DNA of 8,567 bases from Microcaldota archaeon (GTDB taxonomy: Archaea > Micrarchaeota > Micrarchaeia > Micrarchaeales > CABMGC01). Under the pieces are notes generated by a model. That model saw only the letters and a list, made by a program, of their open reading frames with translations, had not been told where the DNA came from and did not search any database. Where the stretch lies: the NCBI GenBank assembly GCA_021803405.1, contig JAJZLO010000007.1:1-8567 (forward strand), written 5' to 3'. A program made the position numbers and the translations under genes. Of the stretch, positions 1 through 5,938 are shown one piece after another. Position 1 is the stretch's first letter. Each line of letters begins with the position of its first letter.

Positions 1-243
1 GTATGTTTTTGTATTGTCAAGTATTAGATTGGAGTCTTTGAACTCCTCAGGCGTATCGTCTCTTGTTTTTTCTGGAATCTTAACAGGATGAAACGCCTCT
101 TCTACACCTTCCGTGTCTATAGACTCAAGAGTATTAAAATAGGTAAGTATTTCATCTATGTCTTTTTTTATTGAAGAGAACTCAGTTGCAGTAAGGCTTA
201 ACCTACATACTTCTAGCAGCCGCTCAAACTCAATGTTTTCCAT
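1..243 (-). CDS. gatC: Glu-tRNA(Gln)/Asp-tRNA(Asn) amidotransferase subunit C (GatC), 3' end cut by window edge
   Basis: The first 81 codons read from an ATG at 243-241 to the left edge without a stop. The peptide has the GatC pattern. A helical N-terminus (IEFERLLEVCRLSLTATEFS) precedes an acidic helix (IKKDIDEILTYFNTLESID) and the hallmark segment 'DTEGVEEAFHP', followed by 'KTRDDTPEEF', equivalent to the usual 'xxR.D' motif. GatC is the small subunit of GatCAB. It wraps around and stabilises the GatA amidase and GatB kinase/tRNA-binding subunits, which convert Glu-tRNA(Gln) or Asp-tRNA(Asn) into the amidated form in the cytoplasm. In-frame TAA codons just upstream leave this ATG as the only sensible start. 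No Shine-Dalgarno motif precedes it. The asparaginase gene ends 28 bases upstream in the same direction, so the two are probably co-transcribed. gatA and/or gatB may follow outside the window. GatC is typically about 90-100 residues, so little of the protein is missing. Confidence 0.87.
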   Translation of the reverse strand, partial: MENIEFERLLEVCRLSLTATEFSSIKKDIDEILTYFNTLESIDTEGVEEAFHPVKIPEKTRDDTPEEFKDSNLILDNTKTY

Positions 244-271
244 ATAAGAAATTGTTTAGAATTAGAGTAAT

Positions 272-1441
272 TTATACTTTTTGTCTTAAAGAAGTGATAG
301 GAGTCAGAGTAGGATCTCTAGAGATACATATTAATGCTTTTGAAAGCTTGCTGCGCTCGAGTACACTTGTATCTTTATGTTTTGGCACTTTGCTTTCAGT
401 TATAGATTTATTGTACTCTATCGCATGCATTCTATTTTTATTGTTCTCGAAGTATAGCCTGAATTTGTTTAGATACCTTTCTTTGTCATCTTTTTCAGTA
501 TCTATCATACCTAAAACATTTGCCATATTGCCATAATCAAAAGAATAAAGCCCAGTACCAAGCAGTATGCCTGCCTCTTTTGCCATAACATTTACCTCAT
601 AACCTCCAGACATATTATGCACAGAAGGAACCTGTGATGAAAGAACAATAGGCACACTTCTTGCTATATCAGATATATTCTTAAAGTAATTTGAGGGTAT
701 TCCTACCGAACCGTAACTTAAAAGTATTATCCCGCTATTTTGCTCTGCTGCTCTTACTATCATCTCTATATTATCATTTGGAGAGATGACTATTGTACCT
801 ATGTTGGAGTTATATCGTGTTTCTAGCGAAGGGGTCAGTAGAATATTTTGATTGTTTAATGGAACATTATATCGTAATTTTTTATTTTTGACATGTGCTA
901 CAATATTTGTTATACAGTCAAGGGTTAAACCGTCGTTTTTCTTTGTTTCAAAGACCCATTGGCCTGGCATTACCTTTCCATGAAAAACAACAAAAACACC
1001 ACCAACACCAGACTTTGCAAAGGTTATCGAGTCATCCAGATTCCTCATTGCGTCAGAGTCTTCTTGCTCTATTGTTTTCATAGAACCGGTTATAACTATT
1101 GGCTTTTTTAGATATGAAAGCATTATAGAAAGCATTGCTGATGTGAATTGAAGCGTGTCGGTACCATGTGTTATAACTACTCCATCATGTTTTTCAGTTA
1201 AACCAAAGGCAAGGCTGGCCATTTTAGCTTGGTCTGCAAGCATTATGTTGGTGCTGTCCTTATTTATGAATGGAACTATCTCTATCTTTATCTTTCCATC
1301 TGCAGAGACAAGATTTTCATATCCAAGTTTTTCCAAAATAGTATTTATAACTCCTTCAGAAGGTTTTATTCCACGATCAGAGTTTAAGCTTGAGATAGTA
1401 CCTCCAGTAGTTAGTATTGCTATACTTCGTATCTTTTCCAT
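272..1441 (-). CDS. L-asparaginase (type I/II, AnsA/AnsB fold)
   Basis: This 389-residue protein belongs to the threonine-dependent asparaginase family, which hydrolyses L-Asn to L-Asp and ammonia. Residues 11-18 (TTGGTISS) form the first catalytic Thr loop, with T15 as likely nucleophile. Residues 92-96 (HGTDT) carry the second catalytic Thr/Asp pair, T94 and D95. 'SDAMRNL' at 129-135 matches the conserved region after the 'TGSM' strand. K167 in 'FETKK' is the probable catalytic Lys by alignment with the family's 'VTKT' segment. The C-terminal half holds 'SSQVPS' and 'GGYEVN', typical of the second domain. About 60 residues (330-389) extend beyond the usual domain end, are polar and match nothing I recognise. 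The archaeal GatD amidotransferase subunit is a paralogue, but it has an extra N-terminal domain of roughly 70-90 residues. This protein starts directly at the asparaginase domain, so plain asparaginase is the better call. No signal peptide is visible, so it is probably cytoplasmic. It lies 28 bases upstream of gatC. Confidence 0.85.
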   Translation of the reverse strand: MEKIRSIAILTTGGTISSLNSDRGIKPSEGVINTILEKLGYENLVSADGKIKIEIVPFINKDSTNIMLADQAKMASLAFGLTEKHDGVVITHGTDTLQFTSAMLSIMLSYLKKPIVITGSMKTIEQEDSDAMRNLDDSITFAKSGVGGVFVVFHGKVMPGQWVFETKKNDGLTLDCITNIVAHVKNKKLRYNVPLNNQNILLTPSLETRYNSNIGTIVISPNDNIEMIVRAAEQNSGIILLSYGSVGIPSNYFKNISDIARSVPIVLSSQVPSVHNMSGGYEVNVMAKEAGILLGTGLYSFDYGNMANVLGMIDTEKDDKERYLNKFRLYFENNKNRMHAIEYNKSITESKVPKHKDTSVLERSKLSKALICISRDPTLTPITSLRQKV

Positions 1442-1460
1442 TTAAGCACAATTATAAGGG

Positions 1461-1468
1461 TTTTATAG
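1461..1468 (-). promoter_or_regulatory. TATA box of the asparaginase-gatC transcript
   Basis: Read on the minus strand the sequence is CTATAAAA, centred about 24 bases before the ATG at 1441. That is the normal archaeal TATA-to-start-site distance, so transcription should begin at or very near the start codon. The absence of a Shine-Dalgarno motif fits a leaderless mRNA. This is inferred from spacing alone. Confidence 0.5.
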
Positions 1469-1515
1469 TATATGCATATTCAGATTATTATATTTTTACT
1501 TATAATTCGTAGTGA

Positions 1516-1555
1516 TATACTCCCACTGCTTAAAGTCATGGGTTTTCCAGCTCAC
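1516..1555 (+). mobile_element. Solo, decayed IS200/IS605-type end hairpin
   Basis: The segment reads CCCACTGCTTAAAGTCATGGG (1522-1542, quoted in pieces: CCCACTGCTT then AAAGTCATGGG) followed by TTTTCCAGCTCAC. It resembles the subterminal hairpin of IS200/IS605/IS1341-family elements, whose ends commonly contain a 'CCCACTGCT...AGCAGTGGG' palindrome followed by a pyrimidine-rich stretch. The outer CCCA/TGGG and inner CTT/AAG arms still pair, but two or three positions in between no longer do, which suggests decay. No tnpA or tnpB remnant flanks it, because both sides are occupied by intact genes. It is therefore a solo end, a non-autonomous relic or a coincidental palindrome. Identification rests on recalled motif resemblance only. 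Confidence 0.42.
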
Positions 1556-1569
1556 ATTGTTAAATGATA

Positions 1570-2148
1570 CTATTTTAGAATCCCTTTTCTATTATCTGAA
1601 AAAAATAACAGTTCGGTGCCCGTCCTTTCTATTTGCATTCTAGCAACATCTTGTTTCTTCCTGAACTCCGGAACTATTGAGTTTGCAAAACGCAAAGGAA
1701 CTGTAGAGTCATAAATCTCAAGCATAAGACGGTAGTAAGCTTCTGTTTTCTTGGTGTTTCCTTTTCTTAGCTCATCGAAAGCTTGGCGCTTAAGCTCGCC
1801 TATAGCATCAAGAAGACCTAGAAGATAGCTTATTTCGTCTGTTTTAAGTTCATTGAGCGAAGGTATTGACTCTTTAAGAACCATATTGTACACCGAATAC
1901 GCTTCAACATACTCTTGATGAGCCTGCTGCGAGTTGTACTCAAAACCTCTTTCCATATATCTTAAAGCTTCATCCATCTTTCCTAGCTCATGTATTAATT
2001 TCTTAGAGGATAGCATATCGTTAGAGTGCACTAGCGTTATTGCCTTCCCAGAAAGCCTCACTATGTCCCTTGAAAGCTCCATCACCTTGTCTTTACGTTT
2101 ATGGAGCAGCAGCAGATTCTTTTCTATTTTTTTAATATTATCTATCAT
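1570..2148 (-). CDS. Translin-family RNA-binding protein / putative C3PO-like ribonuclease
   Basis: This 192-residue, wholly helical protein matches the translin/Trax family. The order of motifs is an N-terminal helix with 'ELSRDIVRLSGKAI' (24-37), the segment 'QAHQEYVEAY' (75-84), the signature 'SYLLGLLDAIGELKR' (107-121) and the C-terminal helix 'FRKKQDVARMQIERT' (162-176). E79 and E82 (spacing three) and D114 and E118 (spacing four) reproduce the spacing of the acidic residues reported as catalytic in eukaryotic Trax (E123/E126 and D193/E197). The protein may therefore be an active Mg-dependent RNase, as shown for archaeal homo-oligomeric relatives. Family members assemble into octameric shells that enclose short single-stranded RNA. 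The start is ATG at 2148, 42 bases after the ogg stop, with no clear ribosome binding site. It ends with TAG at 1572-1570. The in vivo substrate cannot be inferred. Co-transcription with ogg and glyS is possible. Confidence 0.85.
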   Translation of the reverse strand: MIDNIKKIEKNLLLLHKRKDKVMELSRDIVRLSGKAITLVHSNDMLSSKKLIHELGKMDEALRYMERGFEYNSQQAHQEYVEAYSVYNMVLKESIPSLNELKTDEISYLLGLLDAIGELKRQAFDELRKGNTKKTEAYYRLMLEIYDSTVPLRFANSIVPEFRKKQDVARMQIERTGTELLFFSDNRKGILK

Positions 2149-2180
2149 TTTTCCAACTATTTTTCAATTATATGATTATT

Positions 2181-2190
2181 TTTATATTTA
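2181..2190 (-). promoter_or_regulatory. Possible TATA element before the translin gene
   Basis: The minus strand reads TAAATATAAA, centred about 38 bases before the translin ATG, inside the 42-base gap after ogg. It would give a leader of roughly ten bases. The gap is so AT-rich that chance occurrence is plausible. Confidence 0.28.
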
Positions 2191-3084
2191 TTATTTTGAT
2201 GATGTATTTTCCATTCCTAAGCTGCGTCCATGCCAGTATAGATACTGCTGTGCGTATCCTGCCATATTCCCCCATTTTTCATATGCAAGGTCATGTATCT
2301 GCTGTATTTTTTTGTTTTCTCCATTCATATATACCTTCTCCATTATCCGCTTTATCCATACATCTATAGGAAATGATTCATATCTACCATAACCAAAAAG
2401 TAGTATGCAATCGGCAACCTTATCACCAACTCCATCAAGTCCAAGAAGCTCGTTTTTAGCATCAAGGTACTCTAAACGTTCAAGCTTGTCCAAAGAAAAA
2501 CCATTTTTAATATCGGTAGAAACGCTTTTAAGATACTTTGCGCGAAAGCCGGTGCCGCATGACATAAGCTCTGAAATCGATGCTTTTGATAGCTTTTCAG
2601 GTGTTGGAAATAACATAACCTTCTTTCCATCTATATAATAAGGCTCGCCAAATTTTTCAAGAAGATTTTTCATTATTAAGCGTATACGCTTTATGTTATT
2701 GAACTGCGATATTAAAAAACATACAGTAGCCTCCCACGGCTCATTTTTTGTAATGCGCATACCATAAAGAGTTTTTACAGCACTCTCCATAAAGTTGTCG
2801 GTATTTATCTGTGCGTATATCTTTTTAATCTCAATGTTAAGCCCAAGGCGCTTTAAGATTTCTTTTTTTGCAGAGTTTGATGAATAATCTCCAAAGTAAT
2901 CCAAACGGATAAACTCCTCGGAAAGTTTCCTGCTTAGTAGAATAACTCCTTTTTCAGTTGTATATCGCAGTAGCTCCCACTCATTTTTTTTAAGATAATC
3001 AGAGTAAAATGTGAGCGGCTGTCCGCTTCCTATGGTATCCTTTATATTTAAGTCCTTTACATCTAGCTTTATAGGTTTTCTCAA
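2191..3084 (-). CDS. ogg: 8-oxoguanine DNA glycosylase/AP lyase, OGG1 type
   Basis: This 297-residue protein aligns along its full length with the OGG1 family. It excises 8-oxoguanine opposite cytosine and nicks the abasic strand by beta-elimination. Residues 17-25 (TIGSGQPLT) match the OGG N-terminal domain, including the Gly equivalent to human G42. 'SQFNNIKRI' (126-134) matches human 'SSNNNIARI', retaining the Asn pair and R133 (human R154), but the position of human N149 is Phe128. The helix-hairpin-helix-GPD core is 'LDGVGDKVADCILL' (216-229), with K222 as Schiff-base lysine (human K249) and C226 (human C253). 'FPIDVW' follows, with catalytic D241 (human D268). 'AGYAQQYLY' (275-283) matches human 'AGWAQAVLF', preserving Q279 and an aromatic residue for base stacking. 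The start is TTG at 3084. No ATG, GTG or other TTG lies in frame before the upstream stop, and the next ATG is residue 99, inside the conserved fold. It begins 46 bases after the glyS stop. Confidence 0.92.
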   Translation of the reverse strand: MRKPIKLDVKDLNIKDTIGSGQPLTFYSDYLKKNEWELLRYTTEKGVILLSRKLSEEFIRLDYFGDYSSNSAKKEILKRLGLNIEIKKIYAQINTDNFMESAVKTLYGMRITKNEPWEATVCFLISQFNNIKRIRLIMKNLLEKFGEPYYIDGKKVMLFPTPEKLSKASISELMSCGTGFRAKYLKSVSTDIKNGFSLDKLERLEYLDAKNELLGLDGVGDKVADCILLFGYGRYESFPIDVWIKRIMEKVYMNGENKKIQQIHDLAYEKWGNMAGYAQQYLYWHGRSLGMENTSSK

Positions 3085-3104
3085 AGATTCAAAGGTATTC
3101 TCAA

Positions 3105-3113
3105 GATATATAC
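3105..3113 (-). promoter_or_regulatory. TATA box of ogg
   Basis: The minus strand reads GTATATATC, centred 25 bases before the TTG start of ogg. This predicts a leaderless transcript beginning at the TTG and supports that unusual start. It lies in the 46-base glyS-ogg gap, so ogg may have its own promoter as well as any read-through from glyS. Confidence 0.45.
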
Positions 3114-3130
3114 AAACACCAAACTCAACA

Positions 3131-4624
3131 TTACTTTAATATCTCAGTTATTTTCTTGCGTACCTGTTCGGTAGTATCTCTATTTCTTATAGTTACTGTA
3201 TTGTCCTTTAAAGTATCATAATCACAGGTTATTGCAAATGGTACGCCTATTTCATCTGCACGCGCATATCTTTTGCCTATGCTTCCGCTTTTGGCTATAT
3301 ACGCAGACACCTTTCTTTGCTTTAATAATGCCAAAACCTCCTGCGCCTTTTTATATAACTCCTCATCATTTTGCAGTGGAAGCACAGCATATCTATATGG
3401 AGAAACTTCCTCTGTTAGCCTTAGCCACTCCCACCCACGTTCCTTTCCTTCTTTAACAGAGTTGTCTAAAACAGAAAGTATTAGCCTATCAAGACCTATA
3501 CTTGCTTCAACAACATGAGGAACTACCTTTTTGCCATTTAAAGAGATGGAAATATCCTTGCCAGAGAGCTTGGCATGTTGGGATAAATCATAATCGGTTC
3601 TATACGCTATGCCAGAAACCTCTATATTGCCATATACCGTCTTTATCTCAAGATCAACATTACCCTTAGAGTAATGAGGCAGCTCTTCTTTTTGGAGCTG
3701 CCTGAATACATAAATGTTCTTGTCAGATATTCCAAGATGTTCAAGAAGCTTTAGCTCGGAGTATATGCACATCGCAAAAAGCTTGTTAGGTATGTATTTT
3801 TTTTCAAGAAGCTCTTTTATTGAATATACTCTCTCCTCGCCTTCGGATGGTGCAAAGTTAACCTTTGAGTCAAGCATAGGATCTATTTTAAGCTCATTGA
3901 AGCTTGACTGCTCTTCATCTGGATCGAAAAATATCTCAGTTTCCATCTGGGTGAACTCCCTTACGCGTACTAGCTGCTGTCTTGGAGAGATCTCATTTCT
4001 ATAAGCCTTCCCTGCTTGTGCTATGGCAAACGGAAGCTTAAGCCCATAAATCTTTGAGAGGTTCTTGAAGTCTACAAAGATTCCTTGTGCAGTTTCTGGC
4101 CTTAGATAACCTACATTTTCTTTTTCTTGCCCTATTTGAAGTTTGAACATTAAATGAAAATCCTCTATATCTGAAAGCTCTCCACCGCACTTCTGACAGT
4201 TCAATCCGTGCTCCAAAAGCTTTTTTTGCATTCCCTTTTTATCAAGTTTTTTAAGCTCTGCCAATGCTTCCTTGTCATTTGATTTTTCATAAAACTCTTC
4301 TAATAGCTTATCTACCCTATAAGATGTTCCGCATTTTTTACACTTGGATATAGGATCGGTGAAGGTAGCTACATGTCCGCTTGCCTGAAGTACAGGTTCT
4401 GGAACTATGGTTGTGGTATCAACCTCAAGAGCACCTAGCCACTCTATAAAGATCTCTCTCCAAAGATTTTCTATATTACGCTTTATCCTAAGCCCTATTG
4501 GACCGTAATCATAAAAACCACTAACGCCAGAGTAGATATCAAATGCAGCGTAATAAATACCTCTTCTTTCAACTATTGATGACGCCCTGCTTTCTTTTTC
4601 TATTTTTTGCATTGAATCTACCAT
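3131..4624 (-). CDS. glyS: Glycyl-tRNA synthetase, archaeal/eukaryal (alpha2) type
   Basis: This class II aminoacyl-tRNA synthetase ligates glycine to tRNA(Gly) in the cytoplasm. The N-terminus 'SIVERRGIYYAAFDIYSG' followed by 'GFYDYGPIG' is characteristic of the family. A Cys4 zinc site is formed by C95/C98 and C143/C146. 'YLRPETAQGIFVDF' (173-186) is the GlyRS-specific block. Motif 2 is 'AYRNEISPRQQLVRVREF' (207-224), with R209 as the ATP-binding arginine. Motif 3 is 'VVEASIGLDRLIL' (371-383), with R380. Residues 410-497 form the anticodon-binding domain ('YAVLPLQND', 'KRYARADEIGVPFAITCD'). At 497 residues it is shorter than many archaeal homologues (around 560-580), apparently through smaller insertions between motifs 2 and 3, but no essential motif is missing. 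The ATG at 4624 is the outermost start and a second in-frame ATG at 4612 would remove only four residues. It is divergent from nop5. Confidence 0.96.
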   Translation of the reverse strand: MVDSMQKIEKESRASSIVERRGIYYAAFDIYSGVSGFYDYGPIGLRIKRNIENLWREIFIEWLGALEVDTTTIVPEPVLQASGHVATFTDPISKCKKCGTSYRVDKLLEEFYEKSNDKEALAELKKLDKKGMQKKLLEHGLNCQKCGGELSDIEDFHLMFKLQIGQEKENVGYLRPETAQGIFVDFKNLSKIYGLKLPFAIAQAGKAYRNEISPRQQLVRVREFTQMETEIFFDPDEEQSSFNELKIDPMLDSKVNFAPSEGEERVYSIKELLEKKYIPNKLFAMCIYSELKLLEHLGISDKNIYVFRQLQKEELPHYSKGNVDLEIKTVYGNIEVSGIAYRTDYDLSQHAKLSGKDISISLNGKKVVPHVVEASIGLDRLILSVLDNSVKEGKERGWEWLRLTEEVSPYRYAVLPLQNDEELYKKAQEVLALLKQRKVSAYIAKSGSIGKRYARADEIGVPFAITCDYDTLKDNTVTIRNRDTTEQVRKKITEILK

Positions 4625-4835
4625 TACAACATGTTTTTTATTGAATTCTTAATTCTTATTAAGTATGATATGTTAAATTATGTTAAGTATATAATTAACA
4701 AAGATATAAATTGTTTCTTGAAGGGTAAACAAATAAGCTATGTCTTTAATAACTTATTTTATGAGATTGATAATATAAAAATTAATTTTACAGGATAATT
4801 AATAAGTAGCGAAAGTTATTTAGTTTGCCGAGTTG

Positions 4836-4847
4836 TTAATATATAAT
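4836..4847 (+). promoter_or_regulatory. TATA box of nop5
   Basis: TTAATATATAAT is centred about 25 bases before the TTG at 4867. The spacing predicts a transcription start at or next to that TTG. Confidence 0.5.
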
Positions 4848-4856
4848 GTTGTAAGT

Positions 4857-4861
4857 AGGTG
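4857..4861 (+). promoter_or_regulatory. Shine-Dalgarno-like AGGTG before the nop5 TTG
   Basis: AGGTG, complementary to the 16S rRNA 3' end, sits five bases before TTG 4867. It is the only convincing ribosome binding site at any start in the window and favours the TTG over the ATG at 4912. It would be in the mRNA only if transcription starts upstream of 4857, which conflicts with the start site predicted from the nearest TATA box. Confidence 0.4.
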
Positions 4862-4866
4862 TCTTC

Positions 4867-5871
4867 TTGCCTGAAAAAAACAATTATAGAAAAAATAGAT
4901 TCAGAGATAACATGAGTAGAGATGGAGGAGGAAGAGATAGGTACGGTAACGGAAATAGAAGTAATGCTCCAAGGTATGGAAATAAGTATAGAAGGGAAGG
5001 AGGCTTCAAAGATAAAGATAGGCATTTTAATAGCGATAGAGGAAATAATGAAAGAAGAGCAAGATTCATGAAAAAGGCCTTGGGGGATGTCATAGATGCT
5101 TATAAAACAACTTCCACAGACCACTCAGTTATACAAGCAATAAAGGCTTATAACGAGCTTGAAAAGATAAGGAATATAGTTTATGAAAGGCTTGAAGAGT
5201 GGTATGGTGCTTACTTCCCTAATGTAAAGATGAACAACCATGAAACATATGCAAAGATAGTCTCATTAATAAAAAGCAGAGATGTAGATGATAGTGTAGT
5301 AAAGGATATAATCGGAGAGGATAGCGAACATACATTAAATGCATTAAGATCTTCAAATGGCTTTCCAGAAATTGATGAAGAGGAGTACAAGGCATTGAGC
5401 GCTCTTGCAAAGGAAGAGCTTGCAATAATAAAGATGCAAGAGTATCTAGGCGAGTTTCTTGAAGTTCAGACTAAGAAGCTTATGCCAAATGTAGTTTATT
5501 TAATAGATTATAAAATAGCTGCTGAGATGCTAAGCATGGCAGGCTCCCTTGAACGCCTTGCGGTTATGCCATCTAGCACCATACAGCTTTTAGGAGCTGA
5601 AAAGGCATTATTCAAGCATATGAAGTTTGGCTCTAGGCCACCAAAGTATGGATATCTTTTTAAGCTTCCTGAGCTTGCTAATCTTGATAAGAAAGAAAAA
5701 GGAAGAATGGCAAGAGTATATGCTACAAAGATAAGCATTGCTGCAAGAGCCGATTATTATACTAAAAGATTCATTTCAGATACGTTAAAAGAACAGATAA
5801 ACAAGATGCTGAAGAGAAAGCCGCATGCTCAAAGAAATACCTCTAATGAAGATACTTTTTCTCAAGATTGA
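4867..5871 (+). CDS. nop5: Nop5 (Nop56/58-like) C/D-box RNP core protein lacking the N-terminal fibrillarin-binding domain
   Basis: Nop5 bridges L7Ae-bound C/D guide RNA and the methyltransferase fibrillarin in RNA-guided 2'-O-methylation of rRNA and tRNA. Residues 68-205 correspond to the coiled-coil region, with the family pattern 'IRNIVYERLEEWYGAYFPNV' (101-120). Residues 206-300 are the Nop domain: 'MPNVVYLIDYKIAAEMLSMA', 'MPSSTIQLLGAEKALFKH' (234-251) and 'RPPKYGYLFKLPE', which bind the RNA/L7Ae composite surface. The basic C-terminal tail is lysine- and arginine-rich. Archaeal Nop5 normally begins with about 110-120 residues that bind fibrillarin. Here residues 1-65 are instead low-complexity, with about 14 Arg plus many Gly, Asn and Asp residues. 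An in-frame TAA at 4852-4854 prevents a longer start. Initiation is at TTG 4867, with ATG 4912 (residue 16) as the alternative. No fibrillarin gene is adjacent, although the two are often neighbours. The 334-residue length is below the usual size of around 400. Confidence 0.9.
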   Translation: MPEKNNYRKNRFRDNMSRDGGGRDRYGNGNRSNAPRYGNKYRREGGFKDKDRHFNSDRGNNERRARFMKKALGDVIDAYKTTSTDHSVIQAIKAYNELEKIRNIVYERLEEWYGAYFPNVKMNNHETYAKIVSLIKSRDVDDSVVKDIIGEDSEHTLNALRSSNGFPEIDEEEYKALSALAKEELAIIKMQEYLGEFLEVQTKKLMPNVVYLIDYKIAAEMLSMAGSLERLAVMPSSTIQLLGAEKALFKHMKFGSRPPKYGYLFKLPELANLDKKEKGRMARVYATKISIAARADYYTKRFISDTLKEQINKMLKRKPHAQRNTSNEDTFSQD

Positions 5872-5938
5872 TTTGTTAAAAACTTCTAATAGAGTAAGTA
5901 AAACTCCTTATCTAGTATATTGAAAAGGCGTTGATAAT

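Larger units (their letters stand above)
4625..4866. promoter_or_regulatory. Divergent glyS/nop5 intergenic promoter region
   Basis: This 242-base, very AT-rich stretch contains no credible ORF. A TATATAAT block at 4686-4693 is readable as a TATA element in either direction. For glyS it would give a leader of roughly 35-40 bases. A perfect six-base inverted repeat with a four-base loop (CTTAAT-TCTT-ATTAAG, 4648-4663) lies between that block and the glyS start. An imperfect GTTAA...TTAAC repeat spans about 4672-4699. Either could be an operator or only AT-rich chance. I saw no tRNA, C/D-box or riboswitch pattern here. Confidence 0.4.

Noticed and set aside
272..1441. Annotation as GatD (Glu-tRNA(Gln) amidotransferase subunit D).
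   Set aside because: The protein begins at the catalytic asparaginase loop and lacks the GatD-specific N-terminal domain. Its 'KDSTN' and 'GGYEVN' segments fit plain asparaginases better.
252..1445. Open frames on the plus strand inside the asparaginase gene (for example 252-536, 895-1083 and 1155-1445).
   Set aside because: They are antisense to a well-conserved gene and their translations show no recognisable domain. They are shadow frames.
4625..4866. Small RNA or tRNA gene in the glyS-nop5 gap.
   Set aside because: There is no cloverleaf or T-loop motif, no paired C/D boxes and no GC-rich structured segment in this AT-rich region.
4816..5738. Minus-strand open frames opposite nop5 (4816-5124, 4884-5093, 5219-5425, 5508-5738).
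   Set aside because: They overlap conserved Nop5 coding sequence. The Leu/Ser-rich translations come from the complementary strand of Arg/Lys/Glu codons.
4867..5871. Prp31-like protein instead of Nop5.
   Set aside because: Both share the Nop domain, but Prp31 is a eukaryotic spliceosomal protein. The archaeal context and the short basic C-terminus fit Nop5.
5872..5938. Hairpin terminator between the convergent nop5 and carS genes (AGAGTAAG at 5891-5898 and CTTATCT at 5907-5913).
   Set aside because: The arms pair only with a bulge, are AT-rich, and no strong T run follows on either strand. The evidence is too weak to list as a terminator.
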